64,000 nt of DNA from contig JADIMK010000008.1 of assembly GCA_017694785.1 (NCBI GenBank), positions 1 to 64,000 of the forward strand, in the 5' to 3' direction. The stretch comes from Candidatus Cryptobacteroides intestinigallinarum (GTDB lineage Bacteria; Bacteroidota; Bacteroidia; Bacteroidales; UBA932). Within the stretch, counting starts at the first letter, position 1; every line of letters begins with the position of its first letter. Positions 46,295 through 55,957 of this stretch are shown here, piece by piece. The position numbers were made by a program, and so were the translations under genes. The notes beneath the pieces were generated by a model. That model saw only the letters and a list, made by a program, of their open reading frames with translations, had not been told where the DNA came from and did no database searches.

Positions 46295-47230
46295 ATGAAA
46301 CGTCTTATCCTGATATTGCTCGGCAGTTCAGTGCTCCTCTCATCGTACTCCATTTCTTCCGATGCCCAGGACAAGGACACGGAAAGATTCGCCAGAAGAT
46401 ATGACCTGCTCGTATCAAAGCTCGGTTATGACGGAATAGGTATAGAGACGCTCCTTGATGCATGGGAGGCAGCAGATTCGACAGACATCAGGATATATGA
46501 GGCAAGATTCAGATATTACTTCACAAAATCGAGGAGGGATTCTGTTGTGACAAGGGATTCCCGCAGATACCTCGGCACAGAACCCATTCTGGAGCTGAAG
46601 GATTCCACTGGAGCTAAGACTTATTACTACAACGAATATTTCTACAACGATTCACTTTTCGCAATTTCAATGAAGAGCATAGGCAAAGCAATTGAAATGC
46701 ACCCTGAGAAGCTTGACCTTAAGGCCCTCAGGACAGACGCCCTATGTGCCTACGAAAAAGGAAGTCCCGATATGGCATTGGCAGGGCTCAAGGCTCTGGC
46801 AGACTCATATTATTCGAAAAACAGCCCATGGACATATCAGGGCGACACAGTCAACGACAGTTTCTTCAAGGATCTCATCCAGCAATACTGTGCCTTGTTC
46901 TACAGCACCGGTACCGCCGAATCCTACGCTGCTTTCAAGGCTCTTTCAGAAAAGATGCTTACATACCGCAAAGATGACCCGACCTTCCTGACGAACATCG
47001 GTTCATACATGCTGGTAGCGGAGAACAATCCGAAGGCTGCTGTGAAATGGTACAATAAAGTACTGAAGGTCAGTCCCGGAGATTATGCCGCAATCAAGAA
47101 CTGCATAATAGCCGCCAGGAAGATGAAGAACACAAAGCTTGAAAAGAAATATCTTCCTCTCCTGATTGAATACGGACCAGAGAACGAGAAAAAAGCAGCC
47201 GAGGCAAGGCTTGAGGCCCTGAATTCCTGA
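46295..47230 (+). CDS. Exported tetratricopeptide-repeat protein
   Basis: 311 aa from ATG 46295, preceded by AAGGA. Signal peptide (KRLILILLGSSVLLSSYSISSDAQ). The middle has aromatic/charged segments (EILELKDSTGAKTYYY-like), and TPR-like helix pairs follow from about 135 to 310 (ISMKSIGKAIEMHPEKLDL, PKAAVKWYNKVLKVSPGDY). Likely a periplasmic scaffold. An in-frame ATG at 46256 is possible but leaves a poor signal. No operon partner. Confidence 0.75.
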   Translation: MKRLILILLGSSVLLSSYSISSDAQDKDTERFARRYDLLVSKLGYDGIGIETLLDAWEAADSTDIRIYEARFRYYFTKSRRDSVVTRDSRRYLGTEPILELKDSTGAKTYYYNEYFYNDSLFAISMKSIGKAIEMHPEKLDLKALRTDALCAYEKGSPDMALAGLKALADSYYSKNSPWTYQGDTVNDSFFKDLIQQYCALFYSTGTAESYAAFKALSEKMLTYRKDDPTFLTNIGSYMLVAENNPKAAVKWYNKVLKVSPGDYAAIKNCIIAARKMKNTKLEKKYLPLLIEYGPENEKKAAEARLEALNS

Positions 47231-47281
47231 CATCAGGCACCACCGTCCGGTACGGCTTTCCTTTCAATGTCCATAGTCCTG

Positions 47282-48436
47282 TCATCTTGCTATGCTGCAA
47301 CGCTGCAGGAAATCGACATGGAGGAAGCCATCAGCTTCAAGATGTCCCACATATTCCATCATCTGGCTCCATGTAAGTCCAGACTCTGCGCACAGATCAT
47401 CAAGTGTGATGCCCCTGTGGCCGCGTACAACGGACAATATCCTTGACATTCCATTGATATTCTCCTCACTGGCCCGACCGGCATAAGTCATCTTCATGTC
47501 CTCATCAGGCCCAACGGGACGCTTTCTGCAGACTGTCCCCATTCCGCAGCTGCGGACATAGTCTTCCGCCGAGAAAACAGCTTCCGCCCGGCCAGTCCTG
47601 ATGAGCCAGTTGCACCCTTGTGAACGGGGATCGTCAGCTCTTCCCGGTAACGCATATACCTCCCGGCCGTATGAGAAAGCCAGTCCTGCCGTAACCATGC
47701 CTCCGCCCCTGATCCTTGACTCGACAAGAACTATGCTGCGGCACAGGCCGGCAATGATCCGGTTCCTCCTTAGAAAATTCACTTTCAGAGGGCTTGTCCC
47801 GAGAGGGAAATCAGATACAAGTGCTCCATGGCAGCATATGTCTTCCGCAACCTGCCTGTGCCGCCACGGATAAACTGAATCGATGCCGGTGGCCATGACC
47901 GCCACTGTATCAAGAGATCCGGCAAGAGCACTACGGTGCGCCGCCACGTCAACACCATAGGCCAGACCGCTCACGACAACAGGGGAAGCACCGCAAGCTG
48001 CCATTGCAGAAACAATCCGTCCTGTCCACTCCTTTCCATATTCCGAGACATCACGCGTACCGACGACTCCTGCACAGATACGGTCCCCGAATATGCGCTC
48101 CACAGGAAGGCTGCTTCTGTAATACAGGCCGGAAGGAGCATCCGGACACTCTTTCAGCAAGGCCGGGAAATGCCTGTCCGTATATCCGATGAAAGATCCA
48201 CCTGCACGATACGTATTCTCAAGCTCTTCCGCTGCCGAATCGACCGATGCCCGGCAGATCCGGTGCCTGTACTTTGAATAAGGACCGAATATCTCGTCAA
48301 GTCCGGCCCTGTCAAGGCCGAATACAGCAGATGCTGATCCCAGAGTATCTATTATCGCATGCGAAATCCTCGGTTCGAAACCGAAAAGCATATTGAGGGC
48401 ACAGCAGCACACCCTCTCCTCTTCCTCGACTGTCAT
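47282..48436 (-). CDS. dprA: DNA-processing protein DprA
   Basis: 384 aa from ATG 48436 (MTVEEEERV). Loads RecA on incoming single-stranded DNA in natural transformation. Visible DprA/Smf Rossmann core: VVGTRDVSEYG, VVSGLAYGVDVAAHRSAL, VAVMATGIDSVYPWRHR, FPLGTSPLKVNFLRRNRIIAGL and SRIRGGGMVTAGLAFSYGREVYALPGR. A winged-helix C-terminal domain (LDDLCAESGLTWSQMMEYVGHLEADGFL) closes it. In-frame start at 48496 is less likely. Suggests competence capacity in the organism. Confidence 0.95.
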   Translation of the reverse strand: MTVEEEERVCCCALNMLFGFEPRISHAIIDTLGSASAVFGLDRAGLDEIFGPYSKYRHRICRASVDSAAEELENTYRAGGSFIGYTDRHFPALLKECPDAPSGLYYRSSLPVERIFGDRICAGVVGTRDVSEYGKEWTGRIVSAMAACGASPVVVSGLAYGVDVAAHRSALAGSLDTVAVMATGIDSVYPWRHRQVAEDICCHGALVSDFPLGTSPLKVNFLRRNRIIAGLCRSIVLVESRIRGGGMVTAGLAFSYGREVYALPGRADDPRSQGCNWLIRTGRAEAVFSAEDYVRSCGMGTVCRKRPVGPDEDMKMTYAGRASEENINGMSRILSVVRGHRGITLDDLCAESGLTWSQMMEYVGHLEADGFLHVDFLQRCSIAR

Positions 48437-48530
48437 ATCAACATTATCTCGCGCCGCCACCCCTGTCTTCTGCCGGCAAGCCTGACCATGCTGCACAAAT
48501 CTATGGAAATCTTCCCGTATTTACACAATC

Positions 48531-48567
48531 AAAGCGGACTTCACCAGCTGATGAAGCCCGCTTTTTT
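48531..48567 (+). terminator. Hairpin between dprA and queA
   Basis: 13-bp stem (48531-48543 with 48552-48564) with one mismatch, loop CCAGCTGA, followed by a T-run (48562-48567) on the plus strand. All genes around run on the minus strand, so its T-run side faces away from them; in the minus direction only TTT follows. Confidence 0.45.
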
Positions 48568-48655
48568 CTCTTTTTTACGACGATTTCTCTTTTTTAAATT
48601 TCAAAGAGCCGTCTTATGGAATCCATACTTTCATCAAGCCCGACCAGTCAGACTG

Positions 48656-49705
48656 TCAGATGATGAGTAGGGCATCTCCGTACGGTCCGAACTTATAGTC
48701 TTCCTTCAAGGCTATGTCATAAGCCTTCATGACATTTTCATATCCTCCGAAGGCAGCAACCGACATAAGCATAGTAGAGCATGGGAGATGGAAATTGGAC
48801 ACAATGGAATCCGGCACGGCAAACCTGTAAGGAGGAAAAATGAACTTGTTTGTCCAGCCGTCAAAGGCATTGACCTCATCGTTCGTAGTGACATACGTCT
48901 CAAGTCCCCGCATGACGGTAACCCCTACAGCAAGGACATGGTGCTTTTCCCTCTTGGTCCTGTTGATCACTTCAGCTGCCTCCTCGGTAATGATGAGACG
49001 TTCGGAATCCATCTTATGCTTCGAAAGATCCTCTACATCCACAGAGCGGAAATGGCCTATCCCCATGTGCAAGGTTATGAATACCTTATTGATATCCTTG
49101 AGTATCATTCTGTTGAAAAGCTCACGGCTGAAATGGAGTCCGGCTGCCGGAGCAGACACAGCACCTTCATGGGCGGCAAAGATGGTCTGGAAATTCTCAG
49201 CATCCTCAGGAGTGACCTTTTCCTTGACCCACTTCGGTACAGGAATTTCACCGAGGCTGAACAAAGTGTTCTTGAAATCCTCGTAACTTCCGTCGTAAAG
49301 GAACCTCAGTGTACGTCCTCTAGAAGTGGTATTGTCGATTACTTCAGCCACAAGACTCTCATCTTCACCGAAATAAAGCTTGTTTCCTATCCTTATTTTC
49401 CTTGCCGGATCGACTATGACATCCCAGAGCCTCTGCTCCCGGTTCAGCTCGCGGAGAAGGAATACCTCTATATCTGCACCTGTCTTCTCCTTGTTGCCAT
49501 ATAGCCTGGCCGGAAAGACCTTGGTGTCGTTAAGGACAAACGTATCCCCTTTTCCGAAATAGTCGATGATGTTCTTGAAGAGCTTGTGTTCGATTTCCCC
49601 GGTCTTTCTGTTCAGGACCATCAGCTTGCATTCATCGCGCCACCTCGGCGGTTCCGATGCAATCTTGCTCTTGGGAAGGTTGAATTGGAATTGTGATAAT
49701 TTCAT
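48656..49705 (-). CDS. queA: S-adenosylmethionine:tRNA ribosyltransferase-isomerase
   Basis: 349 aa; penultimate step of queuosine synthesis, transferring ribosyl from SAM to preQ1-tRNA. Visible: N-terminal [89 protein letters not shown], and C-terminal [18 protein letters not shown]. It follows the Nudix gene by 114 AT-rich bases. Confidence 0.97.
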   Translation of the reverse strand: MKLSQFQFNLPKSKIASEPPRWRDECKLMVLNRKTGEIEHKLFKNIIDYFGKGDTFVLNDTKVFPARLYGNKEKTGADIEVFLLRELNREQRLWDVIVDPARKIRIGNKLYFGEDESLVAEVIDNTTSRGRTLRFLYDGSYEDFKNTLFSLGEIPVPKWVKEKVTPEDAENFQTIFAAHEGAVSAPAAGLHFSRELFNRMILKDINKVFITLHMGIGHFRSVDVEDLSKHKMDSERLIITEEAAEVINRTKREKHHVLAVGVTVMRGLETYVTTNDEVNAFDGWTNKFIFPPYRFAVPDSIVSNFHLPCSTMLMSVAAFGGYENVMKAYDIALKEDYKFGPYGDALLII

Positions 49706-49819
49706 GATATGTTGCCTGACATTTTTGCATGCAGTTTATTATACGATTTCTGTCAGAATTTGTTTCAACATAATGCAAAAAATATCAATATTTTCAACAC
49801 TCAGGACAAAAGATCCCGC

Positions 49820-50434
49820 TCAGATCACGCCTGCTTCCCTGAAGACTTCCACAATCGAAGGATATGTATTGAGCAGGAACGGAGTAAGGCTTGACCTTGC
49901 TACCCAGGCCGCCTTGGATATATCTTCCTCCCTCTGCGGGGTAAGGTCCAGCGGAGCATCATAAAGCATGTCAAACCACCAGGTGTGCTTGAGATGCCAG
50001 ATCCCGTCCCTCCTGTAGCAGTGATCCGTCACACATATGAGTCTTCCAGCCTTCAGGCTGCCTATGCCTGTCTCCTCCTGGACTTCACGCAGAGAAGTCT
50101 CCTTTATGTCCTCCCCGGCTTCCTGATGCCCCTTGGGCAGATCCCACAGGCCGTTGCGGTTTATCAGAAGATAGTCACCCCTTCTGTTAGAGACAAGGCC
50201 GCCTCCGGCATTGACTTCCCTGAACTCGGAACATATTCTCCTGTAGGCTGACTCCATGTCATCCGCAGGGATATATATACGGCCGAGAGAGCCGGAACAT
50301 TCGAACATGTTCACCAATGAGTGTATATCCGGTGTATCCCCCATCCTGTATTGCACGGCATTGGGATCAGAGAGGGCCGGTTCCGATGGAGGACAGATGA
50401 TTATACATCTCTTTTCAAGGTATATCTTGTGCAT
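49820..50434 (-). CDS. Nudix hydrolase
   Basis: 204 aa. The Nudix box GHQEAGEDIKETSLREVQEETG (residues 102-123) has all canonical Glu and Arg positions. An N-terminal region of about 75 residues with no known motif precedes it, which in related Bacteroidota proteins is typical. Substrate (a nucleoside diphosphate derivative) cannot be read. Divergent from pyrE; the gap holds the pyrE promoter. Confidence 0.9.
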   Translation of the reverse strand: MHKIYLEKRCIIICPPSEPALSDPNAVQYRMGDTPDIHSLVNMFECSGSLGRIYIPADDMESAYRRICSEFREVNAGGGLVSNRRGDYLLINRNGLWDLPKGHQEAGEDIKETSLREVQEETGIGSLKAGRLICVTDHCYRRDGIWHLKHTWWFDMLYDAPLDLTPQREEDISKAAWVARSSLTPFLLNTYPSIVEVFREAGVI

Positions 50435-50450
50435 TTCGATGTTTAATTAT

Positions 50451-50458
50451 TATCTTTG
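50451..50458 (+). promoter_or_regulatory. -7 element TATCTTTG before pyrE
   Basis: Exact TAnnTTTG followed by CA, 99 bases before the pyrE ATG. A TTG (50427-50429) 21 bases before it could be a weak -33. It leaves a long leader, with a hairpin at 50476-50492. Confidence 0.5.
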
Positions 50459-50475
50459 CAGGGATATAGTAAAAA

Positions 50476-50492
50476 ACCTGGAGATTCCAGGT
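50476..50492 (+). promoter_or_regulatory. Hairpin in the pyrE leader
   Basis: ACCTGGA-GAT-TCCAGGT, a perfect 7-bp stem with 3-base loop near the predicted transcript 5' end. It may protect the mRNA or regulate pyrE; no terminator T-run follows, so classical attenuation is not indicated. Confidence 0.4.
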
Positions 50493-50557
50493 GCAAGTAT
50501 ATACAAGAAATAGACAGAAACATTTGTCATAAGAACGAAAATTGAAACAAGAACAAT

Positions 50558-51208
50558 ATGGACAACATGGAATCCATTGACAGAAAAGTTGCAAAGGCAC
50601 TGCTCGACATCAAGGCCGTGATGCTTCGTCCTGATGAGCCTTTCAAGTGGGCCTCAGGATGGCTTTCTCCTATCTACTGCGACAACAGGCGCATCCTGTC
50701 TTATCCTGAACTCAGGGAAAACATCTGCAGATGGATGGCAGACATCATAACGAAGAAATTCCCTGAAGTGGAAGTCATAGCAGGCGTTGCCACAGGAGCT
50801 ATCGCCCACGGCATGCTCATCGCCCACCTGCTCAACAAACCATTCATATATGTCAGGCCTAAGCCGAAGGACCACGGCACCGGTTCACAGATAGAAGGAT
50901 ATGTCGAGAAAGGAGCCAAGACAGTCGTTGTGGAAGACCTCATATCGACAGGCTCAAGCAGCCTGTCAGCCACATCCGCACTCCTCGCGGCCGGTGTAAA
51001 CGTCCTGGGGATGACAGCCATATTCTCATACAATTTCAACCAGGCAAGAAGAGCATTCGAGGAGGCCAATGTCGAACTCTATACACTGACAAACTACGAC
51101 ACTCTCGTTGAAGTAGCACATGAGACAGGGTACATAAAGGACTCTGACATCGAACTTCTGAAAGAATGGAGATTTTCCCCGGCTACATGGGGCAAGACTG
51201 AGCAGTAA
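50558..51208 (+). CDS. pyrE: Orotate phosphoribosyltransferase
   Basis: 216 aa; forms OMP from orotate and PRPP in pyrimidine synthesis. The PRPP-binding motif VVVEDLISTGSSSLS is in place, with VIAGVATGAIAHG, VRPKPKDHGTGSQIEG, and a late EFGSL-like region replaced by ELYTLTNYDTLVEVA. Stop TAA and the next gene's ATG share the A (51208), pointing to coupling. Confidence 0.95.
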   Translation: MDNMESIDRKVAKALLDIKAVMLRPDEPFKWASGWLSPIYCDNRRILSYPELRENICRWMADIITKKFPEVEVIAGVATGAIAHGMLIAHLLNKPFIYVRPKPKDHGTGSQIEGYVEKGAKTVVVEDLISTGSSSLSATSALLAAGVNVLGMTAIFSYNFNQARRAFEEANVELYTLTNYDTLVEVAHETGYIKDSDIELLKEWRFSPATWGKTEQ

Positions 51209-51681
51209 TGGCCATACAGATAAAAAGCAAGCATGCTACCGTATCGAGGGCGCCATATATCCTCTATATGATGTTCGTCGATATGCGCAACTTCGTACAG
51301 TTCCTGCCTGAAGACAAGAAAAGTGAAGTGACCGCAGACTATGATTCCCTCAAGACCTCTGTCCAAGGATTCAATATCGGCATAAGGATATCTTCCAGGG
51401 TGCCATATTCACGGATAGATTTCAAGGATGACGGCGCACCGTTTGAATTCACAGTATCAATGCATTTTGATGCTGCCGGCGGTGACCCTGACAAGACAGA
51501 TTTCCATATCGAAATGTCAGCCGAACTGAATTTCATGATGAAGATGGTACTCGGTTCAAAGCTTCAGGAAGCCCTTGACAAGATAGTGGATGCACTTGCA
51601 GCCGTCTCGGAGGGCAAGATTCCGGAAGGGATTGATCCGGAAATGCTGAAAAAAGCAAAGGAGAACGGATATTTCAATTGA
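51208..51681 (+). CDS. SRPBCC-family protein
   Basis: 157 aa. Alpha/beta pattern of the START/SRPBCC fold: IQIKSKHATVSRAPYILYMMFVDMRNFVQFLP at the N-terminus, alternating strands with ISSRVPYSRIDFKDDG, and a long C-terminal helix (MVLGSKLQEALDKIVDALAAV). Such proteins bind hydrophobic ligands; role here unknown. Sits between pyrE (1-base overlap) and the RsmF-like gene (15 bases). Confidence 0.7.
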   Translation: MAIQIKSKHATVSRAPYILYMMFVDMRNFVQFLPEDKKSEVTADYDSLKTSVQGFNIGIRISSRVPYSRIDFKDDGAPFEFTVSMHFDAAGGDPDKTDFHIEMSAELNFMMKMVLGSKLQEALDKIVDALAAVSEGKIPEGIDPEMLKKAKENGYFN

Positions 51682-51696
51682 AATCACCTGTCTGCA

Positions 51697-53088
51697 ATGG
51701 ACAAAAGCGGATTCGTAAAATATCTTGAAGAAGCGATCGGCAAAGAAAATGCAAGGATCGCTTTTTCTGCATTCGGGCAGGCCCCTTCAGTCTCGATAAG
51801 GAGAAATCCCGAGAAAGGTCCCGGCAGCCCACTGCCGTCAGGTCAGCCTGTACCATGGAATCCGTTGGGAACCATACTGGAAAACCGTCCTAACTTTACC
51901 CTGGATCCAATATTTCACGCCGGAGGCTATTACGTCCAGGACTCGTCTTCCATGTTTGTCGGACATATATTCAGAGATATCCTTGACGATTTCCGCGACA
52001 AGCTTCCTGAAAGGCCGCTACGCGTCCTGGACCTGTGCGCCGCACCTGGAGGAAAGACAACCGACCTTGCGGCATCGATGAGGATGGCCCTGGGGGACAA
52101 CTTCATACTCGTGTCAAACGAAGTGATGAAGCAGCGCTCAGGAATCCTGGCTGACAACGTTGCCATCTGGGGTGATCCGAATTTAATGGTGACATCCGCT
52201 GACCCGTCTTGCTTTCCGAGACTCGGCAGATACTTCGACATTGTCGCCGCAGATGTCCCATGCTCAGGAGAAGGGATGTTCCGCAAAGATGAAGAAGCCC
52301 TGGCACAATGGTCCGAGGACAATGTCGCCCTATGTCAGTCACGGCAACGCAGGATAATTGCAGACATGTGGGACAGTCTCGCAGAAGGCGGCATCCTCAT
52401 ATATTCCACCTGTACTTTCAACCGCCTCGAGAACGACCTGAACATCAAGTGGATCTGCGACAATCTCGGGGCTGAGCCATATTTTGCCGGCAACAGAGCC
52501 TCAGGAGACTTTCCGGGGGTCCTCAAGACTCAGTACGGCTACCTGCTTGTACCCGGCCTTGTAAAGGGCGAAGGACAGTATTGCAGCGCTGTGATAAAGA
52601 CCTCAGGACGCAGCAGTGAGACGGGCCGAAGACCGTCAAGGAAGTCAGCAGGCAACACGACTGCCGAAAGGCAAATCAGATCCATGCTCCCGGAAGGGCT
52701 CTTCCGGATTCCGGCAAGGCTCTACGCACACAACGGATATATTGACGCAGTACCGCAGCAGGCCGCAGATGAATTCGAGACAGTTTCAGCCCTGATAAAG
52801 CCTATTGGCGGCGGATGCCGCATCGGGATGCCCAAGGGCAAGGACTTCATACCGTCAGCCGACCTGGCGCTTTCACTTATGCTGGCTCCCGGGATCTACC
52901 CGGAATATGAAGCCGACCTTCAGACAGCGCTGCGGTTCCTTCACAGGGATTCAGTCAGCGCATCAGGGCCAAAAGGCTTCATCTGCATGAAATACGACGG
53001 TCTGAGACTGGGATTTGTGAAAAACATAGGCAACAGATGCAACAATCTGCACCCGGCGTCCAGAAGGATAAGGATGGATATACTATGA
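51697..53088 (+). CDS. RsmF/NSUN-type rRNA (cytosine-C5) methyltransferase
   Basis: 463 aa. SAM-dependent m5C methyltransferase: motif I LDLCAAPGGKTTDLAASM, motif IV DVPCSGEGMFRKDEEAL with the release Cys, and motif VI STCTFNRLENDLNIKW with the nucleophilic Cys. The C-terminal extension resembles the RsmF/YebU PUA-like part. It probably modifies 16S rRNA; exact position not assigned. Same strand as pyrE, 15 bases after the SRPBCC gene. Confidence 0.92.
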   Translation: MDKSGFVKYLEEAIGKENARIAFSAFGQAPSVSIRRNPEKGPGSPLPSGQPVPWNPLGTILENRPNFTLDPIFHAGGYYVQDSSSMFVGHIFRDILDDFRDKLPERPLRVLDLCAAPGGKTTDLAASMRMALGDNFILVSNEVMKQRSGILADNVAIWGDPNLMVTSADPSCFPRLGRYFDIVAADVPCSGEGMFRKDEEALAQWSEDNVALCQSRQRRIIADMWDSLAEGGILIYSTCTFNRLENDLNIKWICDNLGAEPYFAGNRASGDFPGVLKTQYGYLLVPGLVKGEGQYCSAVIKTSGRSSETGRRPSRKSAGNTTAERQIRSMLPEGLFRIPARLYAHNGYIDAVPQQAADEFETVSALIKPIGGGCRIGMPKGKDFIPSADLALSLMLAPGIYPEYEADLQTALRFLHRDSVSASGPKGFICMKYDGLRLGFVKNIGNRCNNLHPASRRIRMDIL

Positions 53089-53113
53089 CACACAGGATAA
53101 GGATGTAAAAACT

Positions 53114-53887
53114 ATGATACAATATACCGATACCCATACGCATCTATACGAAGAAGCGTTTGACGGAGAGACAGATGAAGCCATCCGGAGGGCAGCCGAT
53201 GCCGGAGTGACAAGGCTCGTCTTTCCGGACATCGACAGCAAGACCAGAGCTGCGATGTTCGATGCTGCCGGCAGGCATGAAGGGACAGTATTCCCCTGCC
53301 TCGGGCTTCATCCGACCTCAGTCGGGGCCGACTGGAAGACTGAATACGGCAGGATGGAAGAGTGGATCGGGAAGAAAAGGATATATGCCATCGGAGAAAT
53401 CGGGATAGACTGCCACTGGTCGAGGGAATTCCTCCAGGAGCAGAAGACAGTATTCGAGATGCAGCTCAAGCTCGCCCATGAGAAAGACCTTCCGGTGATA
53501 ATACACTCCAGGGAAGCCACAGAGCAGATCTTCGAAGTGCTTGAAAAATGCAGACATCTGTCACTCAGAGGAGTATTCCATGCCTACAGCGGCAGCATAG
53601 AGACCTTCAGCAGGCTCCAGAAATACGGTGACTGGTATGTCGGGATCGGAGGAGTCGTCACCTACAGGAATGCATCAATAGCAGAGACAGTAAAGTCGAT
53701 TCCGCTTGAAAGGATACTGCTGGAGACAGACTCGCCATACCTGACCCCCGTACCGAAGAGAGGATCAAGGAACGAGAGCAGCTACATCCCGTTCATAGCG
53801 GGAAAAATAGCCGTACAGAAAAATACAGAGACAGAAGAGATAGCAGAAGTGACAACAGTAAACGCAAGGACACTGTTCGCTTTCTGA
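53114..53887 (+). CDS. TatD-family metal-dependent DNase
   Basis: 257 aa. Metal ligands: TDTHTHLYEE (H-x-H), a GLHPTS motif, AIGEIGID (Glu), LPVIIHSREA (His), VFHAYSG (His) and LLETDSPYLTPVP (Asp). A deoxyribonuclease/hydrolase of the TatD group. Follows rsmF-like gene by 25 bases. Confidence 0.95.
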   Translation: MIQYTDTHTHLYEEAFDGETDEAIRRAADAGVTRLVFPDIDSKTRAAMFDAAGRHEGTVFPCLGLHPTSVGADWKTEYGRMEEWIGKKRIYAIGEIGIDCHWSREFLQEQKTVFEMQLKLAHEKDLPVIIHSREATEQIFEVLEKCRHLSLRGVFHAYSGSIETFSRLQKYGDWYVGIGGVVTYRNASIAETVKSIPLERILLETDSPYLTPVPKRGSRNESSYIPFIAGKIAVQKNTETEEIAEVTTVNARTLFAF

Positions 53888-53950
53888 GCCGGATCAGTCA
53901 AACGGTCCGGATACCTCCGATATCGGCATAACCCCAAATACACCAGGCAG

Positions 53951-55015
53951 ATGATTACAACCAGGAACACAGGCAGTGCAAAAGAAAAGGCTTCTATCCT
54001 GCTGATATATACAGGCGGGACAATAGGCATGAAACAGGATCCTGCCGACATGACACTCAAGCCATTCAACTTCGGACAGATCCTGGAGGAAGTACCGGAG
54101 CTCGGAAAATTCGCCTACAGGATAGATTCAGTTTCATTCGACCCCATAATAGACTCTTCCGACATAGAACCTGCATCATGGCAGACCATGGCAGAGATGA
54201 TCTACAGCAGATATGACGACTATGACGGATTCATAATACTCCACGGGACAGATACTATGTCATACTCGGCATCGGCGCTGAGCTTCATGCTTGAAGGACT
54301 GACCAAGCCAGTGATATTCACAGGCAGCCAGCTGCCGATCGGAGTCCCGAGGACAGACGGCAAGGAGAACCTGATTTCAGCTGTAGAGATAGCAGCAGAG
54401 AAAGACCACGAAGGCCATGCCAGGGTTCCTGAAGTATGTATCTGCTTTGACAACATGCTAATGCGCGGCAACAGGACCACCAAGGTCAACGCCGACAATT
54501 TCAGAGCCTTCAGATCAGAAAACCTGCAGCCGCTCGCAGAAGCCGGCATCCAGATAAAATACAATGACGCCCTCATCATGAAGCCGGCCTGCTGGGAAGG
54601 GAAACCTCGGCTGCACCTGGATCTCGACACAAGGGTGTCCATACTGAAGATACATCCGGGCATAACCCCACAGGTCGTCAGCGACATCCTCTGCGGGGAA
54701 GGGACACGGGCAGTGATCCTCGAGACCTACGGCTCCGGGAATGCCCCGTCCAGGCCATGGTTCATCGACATGATACGGCGGGCCACCGGGATGGGCAAGA
54801 TATTGCTCAATGTCACCCAATGCCTTGCAGGCTCAGTGGACATGAACATCTACGCCAACGGGAAAATACTTCAGGACTCCGGTGTATCAAGCGGTTATGA
54901 CAGCACCACCGAAAGTGCGCTGGCAAAACTGTTCTTCCTGCTCGGGAAAACACGGGACAATGACGAGGCGAGAAAAATGCTCGACTGCAACCTGCGGGGA
55001 GAAATATCAAAATAA
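53951..55015 (+). CDS. ansA: L-asparaginase, type I (cytoplasmic)
   Basis: 354 aa. Two conserved Thr sites: LLIYTGGTIGMKQD (first catalytic Thr) and ILHGTDTMSYSASALSFML (second, TD pair with Lys later in TDGKENL). No signal peptide, so cytoplasmic type I. Hydrolyses asparagine to aspartate. Same strand as tatD, 63 bases on. Confidence 0.93.
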   Translation: MITTRNTGSAKEKASILLIYTGGTIGMKQDPADMTLKPFNFGQILEEVPELGKFAYRIDSVSFDPIIDSSDIEPASWQTMAEMIYSRYDDYDGFIILHGTDTMSYSASALSFMLEGLTKPVIFTGSQLPIGVPRTDGKENLISAVEIAAEKDHEGHARVPEVCICFDNMLMRGNRTTKVNADNFRAFRSENLQPLAEAGIQIKYNDALIMKPACWEGKPRLHLDLDTRVSILKIHPGITPQVVSDILCGEGTRAVILETYGSGNAPSRPWFIDMIRRATGMGKILLNVTQCLAGSVDMNIYANGKILQDSGVSSGYDSTTESALAKLFFLLGKTRDNDEARKMLDCNLRGEISK

Positions 55016-55138
55016 TTATTGCCATATGAAAATTAATTGCTAAATTGCACCGGTTTTAGAGCGGAAAGACACTGAAATCAAGTTCATTGATGAGTATAAC
55101 AATTTAATACATTATTAATTAAACACACAAAAACAATT

Positions 55139-55948
55139 ATGAAAAAAATTTTCATGTTTTTGGCAGTTATCGGCGTAATGGCCTTTACTGCACAGTATGC
55201 AGCAGCACAGGACCAGGCTGCCGCTGAAGACACTACTGCAACAGAGGCTGCTGCTCCGGCTGCAGGTGAGGCCGGTTCACTTGCTGACCTCGTCGCTGCA
55301 ACACAGCAGGACGTCCCTCTCCACCAGCAGATCAAGACCCAGTTCATCGACGGAGGCCCTGGCTTCATGTCCCTGATCGTACTGTGTCTTATCCTCGGTC
55401 TTGCAGTCTGCATCGAGAGGATCATCTACCTCAGCCTTTCCAAGACCAACACGAAGAAACTCCTTGCCAAAATCGAAGAAGCACTCAACAATGGCGGAAT
55501 TGAAGCAGCGAAGGAAGTATGCCGCAACACACGCGGACCAGTCGCAAGCATCTTCTATCAGGGCCTTCTCCGCGCTGACCAGGGTATAGAAGTCGTTGAG
55601 AAGACTATCGTATCCTACGGTTCAGTCCAGATGAGCCTTATGGAGAACGGACTTTCATGGATCGGCCTCTTCATCTCTGTAGGACCTTCTCTCGGATTCC
55701 TCGGAACAGTCGTAGGTATGGTGCAGGCATTCGATGCCATCCAGGTTGCCGGTGATATTTCTCCTAACGTTGTGGCCGGTGGTATGAAGGTTGCCTTGAT
55801 CACGACAGTCGGCGGTCTTATCGTGGCCATCATCCTCCAGATTTTCTACAACTACATCGTTTCAAGGATTGATGCCATCTCCATCGAAATGGAAGACACT
55901 TCAATCTCACTTGTAGACATGCTGACAAAATATCAGGAGAAAAAATAA
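55139..55948 (+). CDS. exbB: MotA/TolQ/ExbB proton-channel protein
   Basis: 269 aa. An N-terminal cleavable-like signal (MKKIFMFLAVIGVMAFTAQYAAAQ) and an Ala/Glu-rich linker of 30 residues precede the normal core. TM1 about 75-97 (GFMSLIVLCLILGLAVCIERII), a cytosolic loop, then TM2 and TM3 with GLFISVGPSLGFLGTVVGMVQAFD and ALITTVGGLIVAIILQIFYNYI. It forms the stator of an energy-coupling complex with ExbD and TonB. First gene of a four-gene operon closed by the terminator at 57477. Confidence 0.95.
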   Translation: MKKIFMFLAVIGVMAFTAQYAAAQDQAAAEDTTATEAAAPAAGEAGSLADLVAATQQDVPLHQQIKTQFIDGGPGFMSLIVLCLILGLAVCIERIIYLSLSKTNTKKLLAKIEEALNNGGIEAAKEVCRNTRGPVASIFYQGLLRADQGIEVVEKTIVSYGSVQMSLMENGLSWIGLFISVGPSLGFLGTVVGMVQAFDAIQVAGDISPNVVAGGMKVALITTVGGLIVAIILQIFYNYIVSRIDAISIEMEDTSISLVDMLTKYQEKK

Positions 55949-55957
55949 TTCACTGAA

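Noticed and set aside
48788..49504. 238-codon plus-strand frame inside queA
   Set aside because: queA is full length with all motifs; the reverse frame has no start signal or recognisable domain.
49706..49819. Promoter for queA in the AT-rich gap
   Set aside because: The best candidate on the minus strand has three bases instead of two between TA and TTTG, so it does not match the consensus; not listed as a feature.
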